Source: Sipunculus nudus (lineage: Eukaryota > Annelida > Sipuncula > Golfingiida > Sipunculidae). Taken from it: 64,000 nt of DNA. The stretch is from the NCBI GenBank assembly GCA_026874595.1, contig CM049317.1, positions 50,494,401 to 50,558,400 of the forward strand. The letters are read 5' to 3'. Shown in pieces: positions 12,901 to 24,900 of this stretch (its first letter is position 1; each line of letters starts with the position of its first letter). Below the pieces are notes generated by a model. The model was not told the origin of the DNA. It searched no databases and saw only the letters and a list, made by a program, of their open reading frames with translations. Both the position numbers and the translations under genes were made by a program.

Positions 12901-15900
12901 CAACTAATGCAGAGATCACCATGATTTTTTGCATGGATATTGACCATTAAGTGTTTTTATTAGTTTCTGCAGACTGGTGGAGCCACCTGTATTTTTGTAT
13001 CCGCCAAAACGAAGTTTTGCGGATACTGTGTTTTTGACCGAGTTCCTCCACAGCGGCGGCGTTCGTTTCCAGAGAGCTCCTCGGAGACTAATGGACTGAT
13101 TTTTCCCAAACTAACACCTATTATCGGGTCACATGTGAACTGGTGCCTAACCAATTTGCGTTGACCTCTGACCTTTCCTCTCTATCCAGTGTCCATTTGT
13201 GGGTCTGTTTCCACTCATAAACCCTCATATCTCGGGAACCGTTTGACCGATCAGGAAATAAAATTGATACAAATGTAGCCCTTGGATTGCTTTATAACAT
13301 ACACAAAAAATGGTGGCGCCACCTGTAACCATGTTTGCACAGTGTCCATCTGTTCATCTGCCTTGGGTTAAAATCACTCATATCTCTGCAGTGAATTGAC
13401 TAATTCACCTGAAATTCGTCATGCGTATACATCCAGGATAGCTTTCTTGATTTTATGACAGGTGGCGCCACCTACGTTCACGTTCACGCTGATGACATCC
13501 AAGCTTAAATCTTGGGAACCGTTTGACCAATCAGGAAATAAAATTTATACAAATGTAGCCCTTTGATAGCTCTGTAACATACACAAAAAATGGTGGCGCC
13601 ACCTGTAACAATGTTTGCACAGCGTCTGTCTGTTAGTCTGCTGTGGCCTAAAATCACTCATTTCTCTGTAGTGGTTCGACATAACTGCCTAAAATTTTGC
13701 AGGTTTATACATCGTGGACAGCTTTCTTGATTTTATGACAGGTGGCGCCACCTACATTCTAGTTAACGCTGCACACATCCAAGCTCATATCTCAGGAACC
13801 ATTTGACCGATTGGGCCAAAATTGTGCATGTGTTTAGATCTCACATAGGTCTTTATCATACACAAAACTGGAGGGGTTACCTGCAAAGATTTTTGCACAG
13901 TGTTTGTCTGTTTGTCTGCCATGGGCAAAAATCGCTCATATACATGTAGTGGTTTGACTTTTCTGCCTAAAATTTTGCAGGTGTATACAACTTGGACAGC
14001 TTTCTGGATTTGTGGTAGGTGGCACAACCTACATACACATTTAGGCTGCAGACATCCATGCTAATATGCAACATACCTCACTCTATTTCCCCTTGCCACT
14101 CAATCCATGCCTCACTATCCGATTTTGGCAGATACATGTAGTCACTTGTCGGTTACCCGTATTCTAGTTTTAAAAGTTTACACATTTTTCTCTATTTTTG
14201 AGATATATAAATACAGACTAAATCTTGGCCTGTTGGTTAATCTGTTTGATGCTTCAGTTGAATGGGTATATACTACCATTCTAATGATAAAATTTCCTTT
14301 TGCGAATCTCTTCCCAGTCAGCTGAGCGTCATGACCCATGGGTCACTTGTTATTAATAATTTTTAAATATTTTTTTTATGGAGATAACTGCCTCTGATTT
14401 TTTAAAGCTTACTTAACAACATATATTTACATCTGCAGAATTCCATTACAGTGTGGGACTAAGTGACAGGGCAGCATCACACGCTTCCTCTCATTTTATA
14501 TCCTTGTGTTAACCAGGCCCAGTGACTACAGCACCTGTGGCCCCTGGGTGTGTAGTCATCCCCATTGCTGATTCATACCACCAAGGAGCCGCAAAAAGGT
14601 GCACTTGTTTGTAGTGAACACAACTGTAAGGTATGGCCTTCCCATAAGGTTGGGGCCAACTGTGAAAAATCTCACCGACCCGGCTGGGATTTGAAAGCAC
14701 GGTCACCCGGCTTTAAGTCCTGCGCTCTACCCCTGGGTCACAGAAGCTGGTGTGTCTACCATTGTTATCATATTCAGTTCTAGGCTTTCCACAAGATAAA
14801 TCTTTACTTATGTGGCAAATTTTGTGTTAAATGCCATTTTATCTGTAAAAAAATCTTTGTCTGATTTTTGCAAAATTTGCTCTTGGTATAGCAGGTCTAT
14901 AATTAGGAAATGAAAGAAATTTATTATATTTTGAGATGATTTATAAGCAGTTTTATAATAAGGGTATTAAAGATATTTCTAGATGATTCAAAATGAATCT
15001 TCTGTTGTCAATTGAAATAAAAAAAATATTTATTGACAAAATTTTATAATTTTCATGGGATCAACAGCTACTTTAAATTTTTAGGAAAGCCCAGATATGT
15101 CAGTTACCCTGGTAAATAATCTCTCATCTTTGTGGGAACAGCCAGTACATCAACTGTGTCCTTGTAATCCTGGCAGTGTATATAAAAGGAATCAGAGGAC
15201 TGACAAACCTCTTTTATCTTTGTAGGTCTTACAAGTTTTAAAGTATATTTAATGTGAAGTGAGCCTCATCAAATCATCTCTTGTCTTTTAAAACAAGACT
15301 TGCCTTGACAAATCTTCACTTAGTTTCATAGGACCAACAAGAACATTAAATATCTGGTGATCCCTGAAATATCTCCTTGTTTTTGTAAGACTAACTGATG
15401 AAAAAATTTTTAAAATTTTAAAGGTTAGCTCTGATTATTGTAAACTCCTAAACAAGATTTTTGGACACTTTAGCTCAGCTGACTGTAAGTCATCTGAGCT
15501 ATAGTTGTGGTCCTTTGTCAGTAGTCCGTCTAGCTGTCTGTCCATTAGAATGGCACATTTTGAAACTGTTAGACCTATGAATCCAAAATTTGGCATACTA
15601 TTAGATGTCCCCAAAATCTCCTACCATACAAAAAAATAGGTCAATATGACTTTGTTCCTTAGAGATATTCAGGCCATACCTCAAATTTCCATTAAAAACA
15701 CATTATCACACTTCAGGACTGCCTAATATCAAACCACGTATCTGTTTTTAGCTCAGCTGACTTTCAGTCATGCTGGGCTATAGCGATGGGTCTTTGTCCG
15801 TCGTCCTTCCATCTGTCCGTCCGGCCGGATGGCCGGCCTGACGGCCGGCTGTCCGTTAGCAGGGCACAAATCGTAACCGTAGGGGCTAGGGCCATGAACC

Positions 15901-18900
15901 CTATGCAGTCTTAGAGGTTCTAAAAAGATCTCCTTGCAAACCTGAAATTAGGTCACTGCAACCTATATTCTCAAAGTTATGGGGTGTGTTTGCACCCCCC
16001 AGAAATAATTCTTTTAGCCAAAATTTTCATCCAAAACCTTCCATCTTTCACATACAGCTCACGTACCAACAGGGGAAGAACCATAATTATTTTGAGGTCA
16101 CAAGGTCAAAGGTCAAGGTCACAGAACCAACTTCTTTGAAAAGCCTGTGGCTGCATTTTAAGCCAAACCTTTCATCCCAATTCTTTGATCTTTCACATAT
16201 AGCTCACCTACTAAGTGGGAGAAGAATCCTATAGATGTTGAGGTCACAAGGTCAAAGGTCAGGGTCACAGGATCCACTTCTTTGAAAAGGTTGTGGACAC
16301 ATTTCAAGGTAGACCTTTCATTCCAAACCTTTCAGCACTGATATCGCTTCTCTGCCAACAGGGGAAAAGACCTGTTGATTTTGAGGTCAAAGGTCAAGTT
16401 CACAGCACCCTCTTCTTGCGTGGAGTCATTTTCAGGCAAACTTTTCAATCTATACTTTCCATATGTCATATATGGCTTACCTTACCAATAGGGGAAGAAC
16501 CCTATTGATGTTGAGTTCAAAGTTCTAAATGCTTGTGAACATATTTCAAATGAAACTGTTCAACCCAAACCTTCAGTCTTTCACATATGCCACATCTATG
16601 CATCACTGAATGTGATTCAAACTTCATATATATGGGTCTTTTTGCATGAAGAAATAACTAATTGATTTTGAGGTCAGCTGGTCAGGAGGTTCAAGGTTGC
16701 AGGTCTAAGTTATTCACTCATTGGTTGCCAAGTAATTACACCAGCTAGATGTAAGTGGTTAGTAGTTACCCATCATTTAGAAAGAATCCAGTTGATATGT
16801 GGGCAAAAGGCCAAGGTCATAGGTCAGGGATGTTCACAATAACTTATTTTGTAGACCATCTCTATTTTTCTTGTACATATAACCATTGGTTATGGTACAT
16901 CTCACTGTGTGGCTGCAATTGTGAGTGATGCTGGTGACATATGACTCTCTTTTGTATCAGCCTGTTAAGTGATAAGGCTGAGTGATAAATACCTCGTTAC
17001 TGCATAACAAAAACACTGTTGCCGGAATGCTTCAGCCAGGCATTAAGACTGTGAGAGGTTAGTATTAAGGTTTAGCTACTGATTTATAAGATGATGGGAA
17101 CATTTTGCAGTTTATTTTATGGAATCATAGCAATAAGCTTAGTTTCCTAGATATCTGAATATTTTTATATAAATCACCAGATATAAAAGCAAATGTTTGT
17201 TCTCATAATATGTGGATGTGTACCTGGATTTAGGGTGGCTTTTTTTATTACAAGACTTTTAGTCATGCTTTCTGCATTTCTTTTCTTTCAGGTTTAGAAG
17301 TTTACCTACCCTGCTGATCCCATTGAAAAGCAGAGTGATAATAAAAAATATTGGACTTACACTTTTTACATTTGCATATCTATAAATCTAATATGAGGGC
17401 CTGAAAATGCCTTTTGAATTGTTTTGGACATTCATTACTGTAACATCCTTTGGAGAATTTGCTACAAGTTTGGTCTCTTGGTCTCTACAAGTTTGTCAGA
17501 CTTGTCAGAAATCCATTATGTCTGCCAGTTAGCCACCTTAGAAATTCTTTTGTCAGTGCAGTTTCAGTGATTTTTAGCTCAGCTGACTTTTAGTCATTTG
17601 TCTTTGTCCGTTGTCCTTCCTTCTATCTGTCCGGCCAGCCGTCTGGCCGTTAGCAGGGCACAAATTGTAACTGTAAGGGCTAGATACATGAACCCTATGC
17701 AGTCTTAGAGGTTCTAAAAAGATCTCCTTGCAGATCTGAAATAAGGTCACTGTGACCTATATTCTCTGAGTTACGGGGTGTGTTTGCACCTCCCAGAATT
17801 AATTCTTATAGCCAAAATAATCATCCCAAACCTTACATGTCAATAGAGGAAGAAACTTTTTGATATTTAGGTCTTAGGGTCAAAGGTCAATGTCACAGGA
17901 CCAGCTTCTTGAAAAAAGTTGTGGATGCATTTCAAGTCAGACTTTTCATCCCAAACCTTCCATCTTCCAAGTATGGTCAGATACCATATGGTATACCATC
18001 AGGCTTTAAATACAGGTCATGCTTGTCAGCTGAGCGTCATGACCCATGGGTCACTTGTTCTTAATATTTACCAGAAGTAATCTCCTACATATTTCCTATA
18101 TACATGCAAGAAATTAAGTCGGTTAAGTATAATTTCTATAATTTATGGGTGGGAACATTATGGATTTTGTAAAAAATCAGGAAAAATATTTACTCACTTA
18201 ACATGAAAAATATTGAAACTAGAGATTATTTTCTCAAGTATATAACTTTGTTTAATTAAGATTCAATTGTTTACCCAAAATTAGATCTGATAAAAAATAA
18301 AATTATTATTATATAGCATAAAAATAAAATAAGTACCATAAATTTTGCCAAACTTTGACCATGGCAGGTTTTTTTCCTGTAAGTACTATTGATTTAATTT
18401 TCACAGCATGTAAACATAAGTATATAATTTGTTTAAGATGACTAGGAAGTCAGCAATGCCAGGTTTTCTGATTTGTTACAGTCACTGGGGGAGATCACCT
18501 ACTGTGACAGGTGTACAGTTATTCTCAAATCACCACTCCAATCCCCCCCCCTACAAACCCAAACCACCAAGTGTTATGCAGTAATTTTTATTGTTATACT
18601 GCATCTCCTTAACTGTAATGCTGTTTCCACTCCAATGTACAAAAACTCTCCTTAAAAAAGTAATTAAAGGTGTAACTCAGAAGATGCCATGTTGTGTTAA
18701 TGTAGCATTTTTAAAGGAATCAGTTTTCTTTTATATGATTTTAACAAATATAAATAAACAGTATGAGCAAATTTATAAAATATGAAGTGAATTATGGATA
18801 AATGAAGACACAATTTAAAATTGTTAAATCTGAATCAAGTATTATTTTAAGTAATTTATTGTTTTGCTAATTCAAAAAATATATTTATAGGGGGAAAATA

Positions 18901-21900
18901 AATAAACATTTGTATGCATGATGTGGTGTTATCTGACAAGAGTGAGATTTATGATGATGCAATTTAGAATTATGAATCAACTTTTATATTCAGATATATA
19001 TGTTATATTGGAAATGTATAGAAATATAAACTAATAACAGATCATTTGTTCACAAATTGCTCACATGCTTCTGTTTTAACATTAGGAAACACATGGTCAG
19101 GTCACAAAATATTATTTACAACAATTTCTTGCTCATCAATACAAACCAATCATATGAACCAACCATGGCCTATATTATATAAATTGTATCCCCAGACAAA
19201 GTCGGGATACTATGGTTTCATGACGGTCCCGCCGCCGCTGCCACAGAAAAACCTTGTGAGCGGGATAACTCAAAAAAATATTTCACTGATCTTTTTCAAA
19301 CTTTACATTTGTATAGATATAGGTAGGGGACGAAGCCTATTTAAAATGGGGTCATGACCTATGCTAGGAAAGTGACCTTGACCTTGAATAGGTCCATTTT
19401 TGCTGAAAATAACACAAATTCTTAAATATCTCAAGTAAGCTTGCATGGACTGGTCCAAAAATCAAGGTGACCGAAGATCTTGGATAGCCTTGTGATATAC
19501 TGGAAACTGGTGGCGCCACCTATTATCCTTTTCTTGTTTTTACGCCTTTTAATACCCCCATAATTGCCACTTGACAGTACTGTAAGCATTATAAGTCAAA
19601 AACTAATGGACAGATTTCTTTCATATAATGCACATGTAGAGAGATTGGTTATGGGATGAGGTCTATTTACATTTGGGTCATGACCTTTACCATGAGAGTG
19701 GCCTTGACCTTTAATGTGTCCATATTTGGTGAAATCACACACCTCTTATGATATCTCCATTGTTGAAAGCCATATGGATTTCAAACGTGACTTATGTATG
19801 GCCCACTACTAAAGTAAGAACCCTATAGATTCTAGGGTCATGAGGTCAAAGGTCAAGGTCACTGGACTCGCATCTTAAAAGATACTGTGGATGCATTTTA
19901 AGCCAAACTTTCATCCCAGGTCTTCCATCTTGCATATATAGCTCACTTGCCAATAGTGGATGATCCATATCAATTTTTGGGTCACAAGTTCAAAGGTCAA
20001 GGCCACAGGAGCTATCTGTCAAAAAGTTAGTTTCTGGATGATGATTCCTGCTTTTATTGATGTATTGATTTCAAACTTAACTTATATATGTCCAGTTGAA
20101 AAAGCAAGACTCCAATTGATTTTGGGGTCATGAGGTCAAAGGTCAAGGTCACAGATTGTGGATGCATTTTCAGCCAAACATTTCATCTCAGACCTTTCAT
20201 CTTGCACATATAGTTCATCTGCCAATAGAGGAAGACCCCTATCAATTTTGAGGTCACAAGGTCAAAGGTGAAGGTCACAGGAGTCATCTGTCCAAAAATT
20301 AGTTTCTGGATGATAATTCCTGCTTTTATTGATGTATGGATTTCAAACTTGACTTGTATATGACCCGTTTGAAAAGCAAGACCTGAATTGATTTTGGGGT
20401 CATGAGGTCAAAGGTCAAGGTCACAGGACACATCTTTAAAAAGACTGTGGATGCATTTTCAGCCAAACAATTCATCTCAGATTTTTCATCTAGCACATAT
20501 AGTTCACCTGCCAAGAGTGGAAGACCCCTATTATTCTTGAGGTCACAAGGTCAAAGGTGAAGGTCACAGGAGTCATCTGTCCAAAAATTAGTTTCTGGAT
20601 GATAATTCCTGCTTTTATTGATGTATGGATTTCAAACTTGACTTGTATATGTCCCATTGGAAAAGCAAGACCTCAATTGATTTTGGGGTCATGAGGTCAA
20701 AGGTCAAGGTCACAGGACACATCTTTAAAAAGATTGTGGATGCATTTTCAGCCAAACATTTCATCTCAGACCTTTCATCTTGCACATATAGTTCACCTAC
20801 CAAGAGAGTGAGACCCCTATCAATTTTGAGGTCACAAGGTGAAAGGTGAAGGTCACAGGAGCTAAAAATGGGGGCCTATTCTTAAAGAGGGGCCGTACTA
20901 TGTCTGGGGATACTCTGGCACCTGCGGTGCCAAGAAATGTCTAGTTATACCTCTTCCTCTTACACTTTATCTCCATTTGATATTATTTTAGATTTTTACT
21001 TTCAAGGTCAACTTCAGCTGAGCAGAGTAGTGACCCATGGGTCCCTTGTTTTCTTTTTTTCTGCTTGGTTCTGCTCCTACTGCATTTGTTTCCAGGAAAA
21101 TTCTCTGAGATCCATGCATATAACTTTCTGTATCCTAACATCATAACAGGGTCACCTGTGAAGTGGAACCTAAAAGATGTTGACGGTGCCATCTACATAC
21201 CTTTTCATGGCTTTCATGGGTTTTCATGGTTGTTCATCTCTACATCTTTTTGGTGAACCAGTGAGCTTATGCAGTTGTGTGGTGTCGTCCGTCAACCGAA
21301 TATGTACCCATATTATCTGAAAAACAGCAGGAGCTAGCACCACCAAATTTTATGCAAAAATCAGTCATCTGAAAAAATCTATCAAATTTTCCTTTTTTCT
21401 TTGCTATCTGCATTTACTTAGATTTTAAAGGGGGGGGGGAAGCTAAAATCCTTTAAAAATATTCTTCTCCAAAACTGTCTGGCTCAATTGTTCAATATTT
21501 CACAGAAGTAATCTCTGAAACAATTTCTCTTAAGTTTGTTCGAATGATTCCTGTTTGGTGAATTTTGGCCAAGTAACAGGTAGCTGAACTTGGGCATTTG
21601 GCCAAATAAAGGATACTAATTTTTAATTACAATATCGGAAATAGCTGGAGCTATCATCACCAAATTTAATGCAAATGTTGGTCACATGACTCATATTTGA
21701 ATTTAGGGTATCAGTGGCACCACCTGCATCAACATTTTTGTCTGAGGGTCATCGGTCATCAGTACATTAACCCATAATGTTTAAGGAATAGCAGGAGCTA
21801 GTATCTGTTACATTTCTAATGTTGTGGGATTGAGCTTTTTATGGCACAACCTGCATTAACTTACATTTTATGGGGATAAGCTAAAAAAAACTTTGAAAAT

Positions 21901-24900
21901 GTTCTTCTCTGAAATCATTCAGCCAAAATATGCAATATTTCACAGAAATGATCCCAAAGTCAAGCTCTCTCAAGTTTGTTCAGATGGTTTTCGGTTAGAT
22001 GAATTTTGGCCGTGTTACAGGAAGTTGAACCTATTCATTTTGCCAAGTAAGCATACTAACATAATAATCTCAGAAACAACAGGAGCTAGCATCACCAAGT
22101 TTTTGCAAATGTTGGTCACATGACTCATATTTAAAATTGCAGTTTTTGTGGCACCACCTACATTGACCTGATTTTTACAGGCAAAAACCTCATAATTTAG
22201 CCTCTTTCAGCTTTAAAGGGGCCCAATCACCTATCCGACCTTTATAAACCTAAAGGTAATCCCTTGGAGCTTTTATTAAAAAAATGCCAGTAAACGTAGA
22301 TTTCACCGCACGCAGGCTGTTTGTTTTGTTTATATCATCATGTTTATTATATGTGGGGGCCTGGCAAAATAATTAAAACAAACTCAACAAGGGCATCTGG
22401 CAGCAAGTCAGATAAGCCAGAGCTTTGCAAATGGCGTTTTGCAACAAGTCACCTTTCTACCTCCGCACATATGCAACCTACCACATTAGGTTACATGTTT
22501 TTCCCGTTTGTCAACATTTACTATGTTTACAAACATGTTCTTGATAAACAATTTCATACATCCTTCACGAAGGCTTTATAAGAACTTTTCACAACCCAAA
22601 TTACCTTTAGATCCTTAATTTATACACAGAGGAAGCCAGAAATCACATAAATTCTTTTTCAAAAGGTAGGTGGATGGGCACCTTTAAAATATTTTATGAA
22701 GAAACTGTCAAGCTCAATCATTTAAATTTTACAAGAATTATCCTAGGGTAGGCTTTCAAACTGAGGGCTGCAGTAGTCTTCTTCTGAAAAACTGTTGTTT
22801 CAACTTCGGTAACATTGCACAAAATGACTCTTTGGAGGCCTTTGTTCAAGTTAACTTAAAGGGGCCAAATCACATATCTGACCTTCATATACTAAAGGTA
22901 ATCCCTTGGAGCTTTCATAAAAATAGGCCAGAAAACGTGAATATCTCTGCTCACAGGCTGCTTGTTTAGTGCTTATCAATGTGTTTATAATATGTGGGGC
23001 CCACCAAAATAATCAAAATAAATTCATTAATGGCATCTGGCAGCAGGTCAGATAAGCCTGAGCTTCGCAAATGACGTTTTGCAACATTTGCTACAAGTGA
23101 CCTTTCTACCTCCGCATATATGTACCTTTGCCACCCTTGGGTATATGTTTTTCCATTTTGTCAACATTGCTATGTTTACAAACACGTTGTTGATAAACAA
23201 AAATCATACATCCTTCATGGAGGCGTAATAAGAACTTTTCATGACCAGAATAAGCCTTAGATCATTTATATATACACAGAGGAAGCCAGAAATAAATATT
23301 TTTTCAAAAGGTAGATGAATGGGTTCCTTTAAATGATTGTTGGCAGAATGATTGGACCTTTAACGATGAAAGGACTGCATCTAAAAAATGTTGTGAAAAT
23401 ATCAGCTTAAATAAAAAGCATTGTAGCCAAAGTCTTTCAGCATGTGTAAACAGATTTACCAACAGGCCAAGATTGTGTCTGTATATATAAATAGCTTGGC
23501 AGACTGCCAATTATTTCAGATTTGGCAACAGGCCAAATTGGCAGACTGCCAACTGTATCAGATTATGCAACAGGTCAAGAGGTCACTCAGTGCAGCCAGG
23601 TGTAGGTCAAGAGGTCACTAAGTGCAGTAGCTGCAGCTGGCAATTTTGTTGGTTCACATGGGCCAACTGCCTTCCTTACCTGAGCTTGGTCAGCCAAGTG
23701 CACCTGACTCAAAAGAAGTTTGATGTATTTGCCTTATGTTTTGACCTGTCCATGCATCTTTGATGGCTTTCTCGTACGAAAGACTGGTGTTGCCACCTAC
23801 AATAATTTTTGCACAGTGTATGTCCCTGCTTATTTCTCAGGAGGGTTTTGATATATCAGCCTTAAATTGTGCATATTAATATATCTTGGATAGCTAGTTG
23901 TATACAAGACTAGTTGCGCCACCTACAGTAATTTTGCACAGTGTATGCTCCTGCTTATTTCACAGTCCTGAGTGATTTTACATATTAGCCTGGAATTTTT
24001 CATGTCCATACATCTCGGATAGTTTTGTTGTATACAAGACATGTGGCACCACCTACAATTGTTTCATGCATCTGTGCACATAGCCCAAGAGAGGTAAGAA
24101 GTATCTGCCTGAAATTTTGCATGTCCATACATCTTCAATGGCTTTCTCGTACACTAGACTGGTGGTGCTACCTACAATCGTTTTTGTGTTGTGTGCACCC
24201 ATGCCAGTATTTCAGCAGTGACATTTGTGTAATTGGTGCTTGTACTTGGGTTCAAAATGTTTTTATAGCACTTGCATTGTACATGTAGGCCTTGTTAGGA
24301 TCAACAACTACATTCAACACTGGGTGACCCCTGACAAATCTTCTCATTCTTTTTAGGATCAACAAATACATTTTATGCCTTGTGACCCTAATAAATTTTC
24401 TCTGGTCTTTTTAGGATCAACAAGTATATTCAATGCCTGGTGAGCCCTGACAAATCCTATTCTCTTGTGCACCTACCAGGGTTTGTTATGGGAGACATGG
24501 ATCGTTCCAGTGAGTATCTGATCCTAATGTTTTCTTGATGAAGCAGTTTATTTGTGGAATGTGGAGAATACTGTTGATGGTAATTTATATTTGCAAGGCT
24601 GAAATTTTGGCAATTTTTTCAATTTGAATGTTTTGCGAGGGTTTCATTTTTTGTGATTGCACAGACCTGATATCACAATAAAAATAAATCCCACAATAAT
24701 TCATTCATTGTATCTGCCAAAACGAAGTTTTGCGGATACTATGTTTTTGACCGGGTTCCCCCGCCGCTGCCGCCGCCGCGTTCGTTTCCGGAAAACTCCT
24801 CTGAGACTACTGGACGGATTTTTCCGAAACGTACACCAATTATCGGGTCACATGTGAACTGGTGCCTTACCAATTGGCCTTGACCTTTGACCTTTCCTCT

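Larger units (their letters stand above)
15470..21051 (+). mobile_element. HINE-like element A-2, split by A-3/A-4 and C-1
   Basis: The 5' end at 15470 (TTAGCTCAGCTGACTGTAAGTC) runs to 15746, resumes at 18060-19185 and ends at 20947-21051 with CAGCTGAGC, GACCCATGGGTC and CCTTGTT. The middle (TTTACCAGAAGTAATC, GGGAACATTATGGATTTTG) matches the A element at 31118-32703. Reading it as one host copy with two later insertions is inference from this match. Confidence 0.6.
21254..24290 (+). mobile_element. Element D-1 (GTGAGCTTATGC family) with nested MITEs
   Basis: Begins CAGTGAGCTTATGCAG, then GTCGTCCGTCAAC. The D family also starts at 36108 and 41306. Repeated landmarks are GGAGCTAGCATCACCAAAT, TGCAAATGTTGGTCACATGACTC and TTTCACAGAAATGATCCC, spaced as loose tandem units. 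Two TTAA-flanked MITEs are inserted. The right part (23750-24280) has B-like units around degraded palindromes (GGTGTTGCCACC, GTGGCACCACC). The right end is not sharply defined. Confidence 0.5.

Noticed and set aside
10948-14351. Regular tandem repeats that might suggest a CRISPR array or a centromeric satellite
   Set aside because: Units are 280-340 bp, degenerate and bounded by element ends with hairpins. There are no short repeats with unique spacers, and the arrays are too short for a satellite.
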